Of a stretch of 64,000 nucleotides of DNA, positions 1-9,239 are shown piece by piece. The DNA is from an uncultured Eubacterium sp. (lineage in GTDB: Bacteria; Bacillota; Clostridia; Lachnospirales; Lachnospiraceae). The first letter of the stretch is position 1. Every line of letters begins with the position of its first letter. The stretch is from positions 27,958 to 91,957 of the forward strand of contig CAMEWO010000006.1 of assembly GCA_945946665.1 (NCBI GenBank), given 5' to 3'. A program made the position numbers and the translations under genes. The notes beneath the pieces are model-generated. The model was given only the letters and a program-made list of their open reading frames with translations. It was not told the origin of the DNA and made no database searches.

Positions 1-2375
1 TATATTACAGGCATTAACACCATATTGTCTGTGCTACCGCACTCCACTGTCACCTTAAGTGAATTACTGTCAGCAGATGTTTCGCACTTTACATCCTTTT
101 TAGAATCAACAAATTTACAGAACTTGTTCATATCCATTCCGGCAAGGGTAACTTCACTTACCTTGTTATACCATGGATCATCATATTCAACTCTGATTTT
201 AACTGACTCATCTGAAAAACAGCCAAGATAAACCAGATTGTTATTATAATCCGTAAAATATGCTGTATTGTTCACATCTCCAAGAGTTGGTACAGTGACA
301 ACCTTATCATTTACATATATGTGGATTGAACTTATAAGCCATGAGCTGTTAGCATCAGATTCCCTGTTGTTAATATCCACAACATTAATGTAAAGTGCTT
401 TGCTGCCAGTTACATCTATATTATATTCTCTTGAAGTTGATGTATTATGCACAGTTCCACCAAAACCCGTAATCAGTTCTTCTTTATCACCTGATAATGC
501 CGTGTATAAAGCATTCTGGGTATCTATCCAGTTTCCAGACATATCTGCTTTGGTAATTCTGCTGTTAACAGAATAAGCGAATGGAAGGACATAATTGGCA
601 TCATACAGTGTATATTCTCCCACTGTCTTAACAGGAGTATAGAATTCTGTATCCAGAGGATTAATATTAGCTGCCTGTGTGATGTGGAACAATGTATTAG
701 TAAATATTGTTCCGCCTGAATCAAGAAGCCACAGGAAATATTTAGAATATCCCAGTCTCTTTGCATACCCCTGGGTCTCACTCTGGAGAGCCGCTGTAAA
801 GCTTGAAAGCGCACCTCTCCTCAGTATTAAAGGATAATTTGCATTAAGGCTTAAATCTGGATTGATTATTCTGTCTGTAGCAGATTCTTCAATATCAAGA
901 GTTTCTTTTACCTGATTAGCTGTCTGGACATAATCACCATACTGGTAATCCTCATATTCATAATACTTTGGAGGACCTACAAGGGCATAGGAAGAAACAA
1001 ACAGTTCCACAGCAATAAGTAACATCACAGGAACCATATTAGTTCTTATGCCAGGCTTAATTCTCCTTACATGGCACCTTACCATTACTATGAATACAAC
1101 AAGATAGAATATTCCTGCTATAAACACATTATTAACAGGGAGAAGATTATATACAATAATAAACGCCAGAGCTGCTCCTGCCCCAATTACAGCCATTTTT
1201 TTATATGGTCTTACATCTGCATATACTTCCTTAAAAATCTTCTGTGCGTATTCAGCTGCCACCATTATCAGTGTAAATGCAACTAGAAATCCATTTCTTA
1301 ATGTGTAACCATTATATGAACCGAAGTGCCACATAAGATTTATTCCTTCAACTTCCACAGGAAGAAGGGCAGCAAGAATAAGTACAATGTTAGAGTTTCT
1401 TAGTTTCTTGTCACTCCAGTATTTTTTCATGCCAATTACAATAACAGCCACTGCAAATGACAGGCCATATATCATCATCCATCTCTGGAAAGCAGCCATT
1501 GGGCCATCTGTTACAATAGCACTTTTAATCCAGCCAATATACTGTCCAATAATATTACCGCCAGAACCGCCCCGCTGTGAACTGCTAAGCTGTATCATAA
1601 CTGGAACCAGCACGAATGCCGACAGACCAACACCTGCAACTGTACCTGTTCCCAGATTCCAGGCATGATCCTTCCATGTCTTTTTCTCACATATCATAAG
1701 AATATATACAGCACTTACAACAAGAATGTACACCAAAGACATGGCACTGAGGTAATAGTTAATAATAAACACTAGTCCCAGCATGAATATGTACATTCCC
1801 CTTTTGCCTGTATCAAGCATTCTGAAGAATGCCAGCATAAGAAGAGGAAACAAAGCCACAATATCCATCCATGGCGTAAAGCATGAGCCATAGAGAAGTG
1901 TATAGCTGCAGAAAGCATACATTAATGAAAATGTCAGCTTTAACCAGTAACTTAAGGACTTATTTCTGTAATTAACCACGGCATACATAGAAACAGCCAT
2001 GACCATCATCTTTACAACTGTAAGAATAGAAATACTCTCTAATATAAGGTTTCTTGGAACAAGATAAAGCAGAAGATTAAAAGGACTAAGCATGGAGAAT
2101 GCCGATATACTCATTGACACATTGGTGCCGAAACCGGTATACCAGTCAAACCAGATTGAAGCCTTTCCATGCATCCAGTCCCACAGATGGGCATACAGAG
2201 GAGCAACCTGCTGCATATTATCAAAATAGTCAATTCTGTTGGTTCCAAATGGCCATATTCCTTTACATATAAGAATTACCAGCATTACAACCATGGTAAT
2301 AAGCCCTGGTATAAGATACGGCATTACTTTTTTGGTACTTTTCTCTTTAAGCACAGTATTGGTTTGTCTTTTCAT
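1..2375 (-). CDS. YfhO-family / GT-C-like polytopic membrane protein (3' end truncated by window edge)
   Basis: Open minus-strand frame from ATG at 2375 (MKRQTNTVLKEKSTKKVMPYLIPGLITMVVMLVILICKGIWPFGTNRIDYFDNMQQVAPLYAHLWDW...) with GGAGGAAT SD; YfhO-like N-terminus; runs off the window and so is absent from the ORF track. Confidence 0.8.
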   Translation of the reverse strand, partial: MKRQTNTVLKEKSTKKVMPYLIPGLITMVVMLVILICKGIWPFGTNRIDYFDNMQQVAPLYAHLWDWMHGKASIWFDWYTGFGTNVSMSISAFSMLSPFNLLLYLVPRNLILESISILTVVKMMVMAVSMYAVVNYRNKSLSYWLKLTFSLMYAFCSYTLLYGSCFTPWMDIVALFPLLMLAFFRMLDTGKRGMYIFMLGLVFIINYYLSAMSLVYILVVSAVYILMICEKKTWKDHAWNLGTGTVAGVGLSAFVLVPVMIQLSSSQRGGSGGNIIGQYIGWIKSAIVTDGPMAAFQRWMMIYGLSFAVAVIVIGMKKYWSDKKLRNSNIVLILAALLPVEVEGINLMWHFGSYNGYTLRNGFLVAFTLIMVAAEYAQKIFKEVYADVRPYKKMAVIGAGAALAFIIVYNLLPVNNVFIAGIFYLVVFIVMVRCHVRRIKPGIRTNMVPVMLLIAVELFVSSYALVGPPKYYEYEDYQYGDYVQTANQVKETLDIEESATDRIINPDLSLNANYPLILRRGALSSFTAALQSETQGYAKRLGYSKYFLWLLDSGGTIFTNTLFHITQAANINPLDTEFYTPVKTVGEYTLYDANYVLPFAYSVNSRITKADMSGNWIDTQNALYTALSGDKEELITGFGGTVHNTSTSREYNIDVTGSKALYINVVDINNRESDANSSWLISSIHIYVNDKVVTVPTLGDVNNTAYFTDYNNNLVYLGCFSDESVKIRVEYDDPWYNKVSEVTLAGMDMNKFCKFVDSKKDVKCETSADSNSLKVTVECGSTDNMVLMPVI

Positions 2376-2393
2376 ATATTCCTCCGGGACATT

Positions 2394-2975
2394 TTATTTA
2401 TCAAGAATTACGCTGTATAAAGTATATGTACTTCCATTATTGTCAAATCTGATTGTAAGAAGCTGGTTTTCCTTAGTATTTCCTACCTGAAATGAATGAG
2501 TTCCATCAGAGCTTATATTTCCAATCAGTTTATCATCAGCATAAACCGAAACTCCATTGCCCTGAAATCCCTTTAATTCCACCGTAAATACTGCCATATC
2601 CGCAGATTCAGAGGGAAGATAATATATATATGATTTATCTTCGTCCGGCATAACCCCGTCAGCCTTTGCCTTGGCAAAGCCCTGTCCTTTTCTTGCACAT
2701 ATTACTTCTAATGTGTTTGATACGGCTATGTCTGCTAAGGTTTTTTCATTTCTTTCAATACATATTTCCTTAGTTCCATATGTATACTCAAGATTTCCAT
2801 AGCCTGGCCAGTCTGACAGTTCATGAGTCAGGTAATACATCCTGTACTCAATACCCACATTAGGATTAAATCCCCACCAGAGCACAAGGCAGTAAAAAAC
2901 AACCAATGCAGCACAGATGGCGTATACCGCCACCCTGCCGCATTTATTTAATCTGTCTGATTTATTATTCTTCAT
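2394..2975 (-). CDS. Hypothetical protein, N-terminal TM helix plus predicted extracytoplasmic beta-rich domain
   Basis: 193-aa ORF between the manC-PMI fusion and the YfhO gene; hydrophobic N-terminus VAVYAICAALVVFYCLVLWW. Confidence 0.7.
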   Translation of the reverse strand: MKNNKSDRLNKCGRVAVYAICAALVVFYCLVLWWGFNPNVGIEYRMYYLTHELSDWPGYGNLEYTYGTKEICIERNEKTLADIAVSNTLEVICARKGQGFAKAKADGVMPDEDKSYIYYLPSESADMAVFTVELKGFQGNGVSVYADDKLIGNISSDGTHSFQVGNTKENQLLTIRFDNNGSTYTLYSVILDK

Positions 2976-3020
2976 AACATCACCATTTCTTAAGCGTTAA
3001 TTGCAAATATGCTGATATGC

Positions 3021-5375
3021 TTAAACATGTGTCACTATACATGTAGCCTTTCCACTGACGATTACATTTCTCTTGGCAGCACTGATGAAGAAGCTGTCTC
3101 CTGCCTTAAATGGCATCTCATCAGCATAATCATCAGCATGAATCATTCCCTCACCTTCAATTATTACAACTGATATAAATGATGACTCATCCATCTTTAT
3201 CCTGGCTTCATCCTTTATCTCATACTTCAGGCACTCAAAATACTTACACTGTACGAGACGCTCCAGCTGGTAACTATCATTTTCCTCAAGAATGACTTCG
3301 CAGGTCTTGTCTTTTTCATAGGCATTGGTATCAACCACATCCAGTGCCTTCTCTACATGAAGCTCACGTGGGTTGCCATACTTGTCCCTTCTGTCATAAT
3401 CATACATTCTGTATGTGCTGTTTGAGTTCTGCTGTATTTCACAGATGATAATACCTGCACCGATAGCATGTATTGTGCCTGCCTTAACCATAACAACATC
3501 ACCCTTGTGGACATTTACCTTGTTGAGAACCTCAGTAATTGTATTGTTGGCAATTCTTTCCTCTATTTCTTCCTTTGTCACGGTTCTGGAAAGACCACAA
3601 TACAGGTATGCCCCAGGCTCGCAGTCCACCACATACCACATCTCATTCTTTCCATACTCATTCTCATTCTCCAGAGCATACTCATCATCCGGATGAATCT
3701 GTATTGAAAGAGCCTGCTTCGCATCAATGAATTTAATCAGAATAGGGAATCTGTCCTGAGCCTGGCACTTCCATCCCAGGGATTCCTTGCCGATAATAGA
3801 AAGGTATTCATTGAAAAGCATTCCTCTGTATCTGCCTGTGGCAATTCGGCTCTGTCCGTCAGGATGGGCAGAAAGTTCCCAGCTTTCCGCAATTATGTCA
3901 TAGTCACATTTCTTGCCAAACTTGGTTCTCAACTTGGTTCCACCCCACAGGTTATCCTTGAATGCAGGGTCAAGCTTGACAATTGGATTAGTTGTGTCTA
4001 TTACATAGTTAAATTCTGAATCATCGTCATTATATATTTTAACAGTATCGCTCTCTGATATTTTCTCACCAATAGATACTTCGATAATTACCACATTCTG
4101 GTCTGTCTTGTTGGCAATCTTGTGCTTGGTTCCCACAGGAAGGAACACACTCTCAAACTTATGGTAATCTCTTGTTTCCTGGTTTAAGGTAATTGTAGCA
4201 GTACCCTCTACAACTGACCAGTGTTCACTTCTCATCTCATGCTGGTGGAGATTCATACTCATTCCCGGAAATACTGTAATCTTCTTAACTGAATATTTCT
4301 CGGAATATGTGAGAAGTTCATGAATACCCCATTCTCTGTAGGACAATCTGTTGAAGTCAAAATACTCCTCATACTTGTCCACATTGTCCTTCATAATCTG
4401 CTTAATGTCCTCAGAATGGCTCTTTGATGACACATAAACTGCATCCTCTGTATTTACCACCACAATATCTGAAAGGTCATTGGCAATTACAAGATGTCTT
4501 TCAGCATTATTAATTACAGTGACATTATCACAGTTATTTTTAATTACCAGTTCCGAATGAGTTATTGTATTAAGCTCATCCACATCATCTACTGTACCGA
4601 TATCTTTCCACTCAAATTCAGCTTTTACCACTTTAAGCTTATCAATGTAATGGAATATTATCTCTTCCATGCTGCCTGTAGGAATGTCCCTCATAACAGC
4701 TTCTGAGAAACGGATTGACCTCCTTATGGCTGGAACCTTTCTCTTTGCAGCCCGGCATGTGTTGAACAGCTTTGAGTCAAATTTCTTTGCCCTGTTAAGG
4801 AAATCACCAACCCTGAATATATACATTCCGCTGTTTAGAAGCCCCTCTGCTCCCTCAGCAATCTCAGGAATTATCTCTAAGGATTTCTTCTTGGCAAATC
4901 CTACAATCTCTTCACCCTCACTGATAATACAGTCATACGACTCCCTTATGTTATCTGAAGGGCTGATTCCCAGCGCAACAATATTACCTTCCTTTGCCAG
5001 TTCCTTACTACGCAGCACTGCCTCCTTATAACCTGTTCCATCAATAATATGGTCAGCAGTTACAACGAAAACCAGTTCTGACTGGTTGCAGAAAAAAGCC
5101 GCCAGCATAATGGCTGCTGCTGTACCCTTAGGAGTATTCTCTAAGATAAGTCTGTACCTAAGGCTCTGAAATACCTTCATCTGACCATTTACAATATTCC
5201 TGTAACTTTCCTTGGTCACAATGATAAATTCATCACAAAAAGGCATGTTACGGACTATTGTCTCCTGTAACATAGAACGCCCTTCTTTAATGTTCATAAA
5301 CTGCTTGGGGTAGTTTTTTCTGGATAAAGGCCAAAGGCTGTCTCCACTACCTCCCGCTAAAATAATACATTTCAT
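3021..5375 (-). CDS. Fusion: mannose-1-phosphate guanylyltransferase-like domain + type II PMI cupin + type I mannose-6-phosphate isomerase
   Basis: ATG at 5375 with GGGAGG SD; N-term MKCIILAGGSGDSLWPLSRKNYPKQF; cupin REWGIHELLTYSEKYSVKKITVFPGMSMNLHQHEMRSEHW; type I PMI LSIQIHPDDEYA, KAGTIHAIGAGIIICEIQQNSNSTYRMYDYDR. Confidence 0.9.
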   Translation of the reverse strand: MKCIILAGGSGDSLWPLSRKNYPKQFMNIKEGRSMLQETIVRNMPFCDEFIIVTKESYRNIVNGQMKVFQSLRYRLILENTPKGTAAAIMLAAFFCNQSELVFVVTADHIIDGTGYKEAVLRSKELAKEGNIVALGISPSDNIRESYDCIISEGEEIVGFAKKKSLEIIPEIAEGAEGLLNSGMYIFRVGDFLNRAKKFDSKLFNTCRAAKRKVPAIRRSIRFSEAVMRDIPTGSMEEIIFHYIDKLKVVKAEFEWKDIGTVDDVDELNTITHSELVIKNNCDNVTVINNAERHLVIANDLSDIVVVNTEDAVYVSSKSHSEDIKQIMKDNVDKYEEYFDFNRLSYREWGIHELLTYSEKYSVKKITVFPGMSMNLHQHEMRSEHWSVVEGTATITLNQETRDYHKFESVFLPVGTKHKIANKTDQNVVIIEVSIGEKISESDTVKIYNDDDSEFNYVIDTTNPIVKLDPAFKDNLWGGTKLRTKFGKKCDYDIIAESWELSAHPDGQSRIATGRYRGMLFNEYLSIIGKESLGWKCQAQDRFPILIKFIDAKQALSIQIHPDDEYALENENEYGKNEMWYVVDCEPGAYLYCGLSRTVTKEEIEERIANNTITEVLNKVNVHKGDVVMVKAGTIHAIGAGIIICEIQQNSNSTYRMYDYDRRDKYGNPRELHVEKALDVVDTNAYEKDKTCEVILEENDSYQLERLVQCKYFECLKYEIKDEARIKMDESSFISVVIIEGEGMIHADDYADEMPFKAGDSFFISAAKRNVIVSGKATCIVTHV

Positions 5376-5417
5376 GAATAAATATCCTCCCAAAGGACCG
5401 TATGTCAATGTATGTTG

Positions 5418-7016
5418 CTATTGTTGCTGGACATTGTTACCAGTGTTACTACTTTCGTTTGTCGTATTACCACTATTGTTTGATGTATTATCCCCACCAG
5501 CATTGTTACTTCCACCAGCTGTGTTATTTCCTTCGGATGTATTGCTACCTCCACCAGCTGTGTTATTTACTCCGGATGTATTGCTACCTTCACCAGCTGT
5601 GTTATTTCCTCCGGATGTATTGCTACCTCCACCAGCTGCATTATTTCCTCCAGATGTATTGCTACCTCCACCAGCTGCGTTATTTCCTCCGGATGTATTG
5701 CTACCTCCACCAGCTGCGTTATTTCCTCCGGATGTATTGCTATCTCCACCAGCTGCATTATTTCCTCCGGATGCATTTCCATCTCCACCAACTGCATTAT
5801 TTCCACCATTTGCACCATTATTATTCGAATTATTATTCACTGGTGGAACTACAGGTTTTTGCTCAGGAGTTTGTGCTGTTGCCTTGGTTGGCGTAGCAGG
5901 TGTTGGTGCTTCTGTAGCAGGTGCCGCTGTGGTTGTATTAATCTCAACCTGTGGCTGTGTTCCCTGCTGAACCTTCTTTTTTGTAGTTGTCTCTTCCTCT
6001 GTGGTTGTCTCCTCCTGGGCTGTTGTAGGCTCCGCAGTTGTATTATTAGTTACCTGTGGTTTTGTAGCCCCTGTTGTTGCAGCATTGTTGTTTCTGTTTC
6101 TATTATGCCCTGAAGCAACTACAACAATCACAATAACAATTATAAGAACTACTGCTGCCACTACACCGATTATAAGTCCCTTAAGTTCTTTTTCTGTGAG
6201 CCTTAACTTTCCTATGGCATATTTCTTCTTATTCCTGTCAGCTATGATCCTTGCCCTGCTTTGTCTTTCTGATTCAAAGAAATCATCATCTTCTTCGTAC
6301 TCACTATCTTCATCATATTCATCCTCTGACTCATACTCTGAATCCTCAGAATCAGCATCACCGTCATCATTGCCATACCCTGCAGCTATAGCACTATCTG
6401 CAAGAACATCTTCAACAACGCCGTCATTCTCAGCCTTGATTGGAGCATATTCCGCAAGAACTCCATCCCTCATTCCTGCAATTTCACTCATAATAAAACT
6501 TGAATCAATCTCGATAATTGACTCAATCTCATCTATGGTATAACCCTCATAACAATAGAGAAGATATATTATCTTCTCACCAATTGTAAGGTTTGCAGCG
6601 AATTCTACAGCAGGGTCAAATCCTTCCTCTGTGAGAAATGCCTCGTTAAATTCGGCAGATGCCTCTCCTAACTCATCATCCTCCTCTATAGACTCATAGG
6701 AATAATCTCTCTGCTCAATCTCATCACTGAACATATCATCCCCACGCTTAACAGCAACATTGTATATCTCTTTAGTAGCCTCTCTTGCCATCCAGAGATG
6801 AATGTCGCACTCTTCGCTGTCGAAATCAGCAATGCTCTTGAATGCCTTGATAAAGAGATGCTTTGTAAGCTTCTCCCTTGTCTCATCATCCTCATATATG
6901 AAAGCAGACAGGTTATATATCTCACTGTAAAGCTCTGCAATAACCTTTCTGTATGCGTCCTTATCTCCCTTCTGTGACTTCTTTATGTAAGTCTCCAGAC
7001 TATCTTTCTTTGCCAT
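5418..7016 (-). CDS. ECF-sigma-like N-terminal domain, acidic linker, single TM helix, Thr-rich and Gly/Asn/Ser repeat C-terminus
   Basis: Sigma region 2/4-like segments (AFKSIADFDSEECDIHLWMAREATKEIYN; GEKIIYLLYCYEGYTIDEIESIIEIDSSFIMSEIAGMRDG), TM LIIGVVAAVVLIIVIVIVVVA, then TTT/EET and GGNNAAGGGSNTS repeats. Confidence 0.75.
   Translation of the reverse strand: MAKKDSLETYIKKSQKGDKDAYRKVIAELYSEIYNLSAFIYEDDETREKLTKHLFIKAFKSIADFDSEECDIHLWMAREATKEIYNVAVKRGDDMFSDEIEQRDYSYESIEEDDELGEASAEFNEAFLTEEGFDPAVEFAANLTIGEKIIYLLYCYEGYTIDEIESIIEIDSSFIMSEIAGMRDGVLAEYAPIKAENDGVVEDVLADSAIAAGYGNDDGDADSEDSEYESEDEYDEDSEYEEDDDFFESERQSRARIIADRNKKKYAIGKLRLTEKELKGLIIGVVAAVVLIIVIVIVVVASGHNRNRNNNAATTGATKPQVTNNTTAEPTTAQEETTTEEETTTKKKVQQGTQPQVEINTTTAAPATEAPTPATPTKATAQTPEQKPVVPPVNNNSNNNGANGGNNAVGGDGNASGGNNAAGGDSNTSGGNNAAGGGSNTSGGNNAAGGGSNTSGGNNAAGGGSNTSGGNNTAGEGSNTSGVNNTAGGGSNTSEGNNTAGGSNNAGGDNTSNNSGNTTNESSNTGNNVQQQ
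5511..5805 (-). repeat. 39-bp in-frame tandem repeat (about 7-8 copies) encoding GGNNAAGGGSNTS
   Basis: Plus-strand unit ~ccaccagctgcgttatttcctccggatgtattgctacct repeated with few substitutions. Confidence 0.9.
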
Positions 7017-7040
7017 ATAAGTCCTCTTTTCTTAAACTGA

Positions 7041-8141
7041 TTAATCCAGCTGTTCCCTAACCATATCCAAAGCAGCTCCTATAACCTTATCCATGTCATA
7101 ATACCTGTAGCTTCCTAAACGGCCTCCGAATATAACCTTACTCTCCTGCTTTGCCAGTTCCTCATACTTTGCATACAAAGCACCATTCTTGTCATCGTTG
7201 ACAGGATAGTATGGCTCATCACCTTTAGTCCATTCGCTGGAATACTCTCTTGATATAATAGTTACAGGCTGTTTTCCGAATTCAAAATGCTTGTGCTCAA
7301 TTATTCTCGTATACGGAACTTCCCTGTCTGTATAATTAACAACTGCATTACCCTGGAAGTTATCAGTCTCAAGTTTCTCTGTTTCAAACCTGACAGAACG
7401 GTACTCAAGCACTCCCAGCTTATAATCATAGAATCTGTCAATCATTCCGGTATATATTACCTTATCTGCCAGACTATCCAGTTCCTCTCTGTGTTCCAGA
7501 TAATCTGTATTAAGTCTCACATCTGCCTTTGAAAGCATTTTCTCAATTATGGCAGTATACCCTCCGATTGGGATTCCCTGAAACCTGTCATTAAAATAAT
7601 TATTGTCATATGTAAATCTTAATGGAAGCCTCTTGATAATAAATGCCGGAAGATCCTTACAGTCTCTTCCCCATTGCTTTTCTGTATATCCTTTAACAAG
7701 CTTTTCATACACGTCTCTTCCCACAAGTGACAGCGCCTGCTCCTCAAGGTTGTGAGGCTCACTTATTCCCAGATCCTTAATCTGGGATGCTATTATGTCC
7801 TTAGCCTCTGCCGGAGTAGTTATTCCCCACATCTTGCTGAAGGTATTCATGTTAAATGGAAGATTGTACAGCTCATCCTTGTATCTTGCTATTGGTGAAT
7901 TCACGTAGTTATTAAACTCTGCAAACTCATTAATATATTCCCATATAAATTTGTCAGAAGTGTGAAAAATATGTGCCCCATACACATGAACGTTAATTCC
8001 GTCCATCTCTTTAGTATATATATTGCCTGCCAGATGGTCTCTCTTCTCCACAACCAGACATTTTTTCCCTTTTTTTGCGGCCTCATTGGCAAATACTGCG
8101 CCATACAGACCTGCTCCTACAATAAGATAATCGTAATGCAT
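7041..8141 (-). CDS. glf: UDP-galactopyranose mutase
   Basis: 366 aa; YDYLIVGAGLYGAVFANEAAKKGKKCLVVEKRDHLAGN, GAHIFHT, FNMNTFSKMWG, KGYTEKQWGRDCKDLP. Confidence 0.95.
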   Translation of the reverse strand: MHYDYLIVGAGLYGAVFANEAAKKGKKCLVVEKRDHLAGNIYTKEMDGINVHVYGAHIFHTSDKFIWEYINEFAEFNNYVNSPIARYKDELYNLPFNMNTFSKMWGITTPAEAKDIIASQIKDLGISEPHNLEEQALSLVGRDVYEKLVKGYTEKQWGRDCKDLPAFIIKRLPLRFTYDNNYFNDRFQGIPIGGYTAIIEKMLSKADVRLNTDYLEHREELDSLADKVIYTGMIDRFYDYKLGVLEYRSVRFETEKLETDNFQGNAVVNYTDREVPYTRIIEHKHFEFGKQPVTIISREYSSEWTKGDEPYYPVNDDKNGALYAKYEELAKQESKVIFGGRLGSYRYYDMDKVIGAALDMVREQLD

Positions 8142-8219
8142 GACTCCCCCACCTTTGTTAAGATAATCACATTATGTTATTATACCAATTCTGCAATACC
8201 ATTGTAAAGAGTATTTGAA

Positions 8220-8960
8220 TCAGTCATAGTATTTCTTGATGTAAACTCTGTTGAATATTGAAAATGTATCCTTAAACACCTTCAATACATCTTTGGTCCC
8301 TATTCTTTTTGCTTCCTTATCCCTGACATACTTTAGTTCCACCGGCATCTCCTCAATTCTGTATCCCCGCCTGTTAAGTGCCACAAGAAGCTCAATATCA
8401 TAAGCAAATCCCGATGTTCTTACAAGATGGGCCACAGACTTGATTGCCTCCCTCCTAAACAGCTTTATGCCTGTCTGGGTATCCTGTACCTTCAGATGAA
8501 AAAGAAACAGCAGCATAATATAATAACATCTGCTCATAATCCTTCTTTTCAGAGGATATACAATATGGGAATCCTTGTGGAATTTGCAGCCTATCACTAC
8601 ATCTGCTTTTGACTGTTCCATTTTCTTAAGGAATCCCTTAAGCTGGCCAGGAGGCAGTTCCAGGTCTGCATCCAGAAATGCTATATAATCCCCATCTGCC
8701 ATGGTAACCCCTGTAATAATTGCAGCTCCCTTTCCATGATTCTTATCAGATGAAACAAGCTTTACCCTGCTGTCTTTCATGCAGGCTCTTTCTATTTCTT
8801 TTCTGGTATTGTCCCTGCTTCCGTCATTGACAGCAACAATCTCAATATTTTCTGCAAAGTCTGACACAACCTCAAGAGTTGTCATTATGCTGTTATATAT
8901 TAAAGCCTCCTCATTATAGGCAGGCATAACTATTGATATTTTTCCCTGTGTCACAGTCAT
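8220..8960 (-). CDS. Family 2 glycosyltransferase, dolichyl-phosphate beta-glucosyltransferase-like
   Basis: ISIVMPAYNEEALIYNSI, FLDADLELPPGQL, TQTGIKLFRREA; start codon uncertain (nearby GTG possible). Confidence 0.85.
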   Translation of the reverse strand: MTVTQGKISIVMPAYNEEALIYNSIMTTLEVVSDFAENIEIVAVNDGSRDNTRKEIERACMKDSRVKLVSSDKNHGKGAAIITGVTMADGDYIAFLDADLELPPGQLKGFLKKMEQSKADVVIGCKFHKDSHIVYPLKRRIMSRCYYIMLLFLFHLKVQDTQTGIKLFRREAIKSVAHLVRTSGFAYDIELLVALNRRGYRIEEMPVELKYVRDKEAKRIGTKDVLKVFKDTFSIFNRVYIKKYYD

Positions 8961-9049
8961 CCTCTTTCATATATACTTTATCTGTAATATGTCCAACTGG
9001 TACATCCTTGCGTAATGTATAGAAACCGGTGTACCAGATGTAACCTCAA

Positions 9050-9098
9050 GCTAAAACTAAAAATGACAGCAAAGTGAATAAGCCACTTCACTGTCATA
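9050..9098 (-). terminator. Rho-independent terminator of tRNA-Leu
   Basis: Minus strand TGACAGTGAAGTG-GCTTATT-CACTTTGCTGTCA followed by TTTTTAGTTTT. Confidence 0.8.
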
Positions 9099-9107
9099 CA
9101 TAAATTA

Positions 9108-9194
9108 TGCCGGCAACGGGAATCGAACCCGTATGGGAGTATAAGTCCCGCAGGATTTTAAGTCCTGTGCGTCTGCCAGTTCCGCCACACCGGC
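9108..9194 (-). tRNA. tRNA-Leu(UAA), CCA not encoded
   Basis: Minus strand GCCGGTGTGGCGGAACTGGCAGACGCACAGGACTTAAAATCCTGCGGGACTTATACTCCCATACGGGTTCGATTCCCGTTGCCGGCA; anticodon loop CTTAAAA; class II variable arm. Confidence 0.95.
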
Positions 9195-9210
9195 CTGCTA
9201 ACAATAAAGG

Positions 9211-9239
9211 ATTGTAGCATATTTTTTAGTAGTAATCAA
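9211..9239 (-). promoter_or_regulatory. Sigma-A-type promoter for tRNA-Leu
   Basis: Minus TTGATT-17 nt-TACAAT upstream of the tRNA 5' end. Confidence 0.65.

Noticed and set aside
5374-5970. Plus-strand 198-aa and 164-aa repeat ORFs (5374..5970, 5402..5896)
   Set aside because: Shadow frames of the 39-bp repeat in the minus-strand sigma-like gene; no SD, and composition is an artefact of the repeat period.
5418-7016. A fully functional conventional ECF sigma factor
   Set aside because: Sigma motifs are divergent and the protein is long, acidic and membrane-spanning; the sequence alone does not support promoter recognition.
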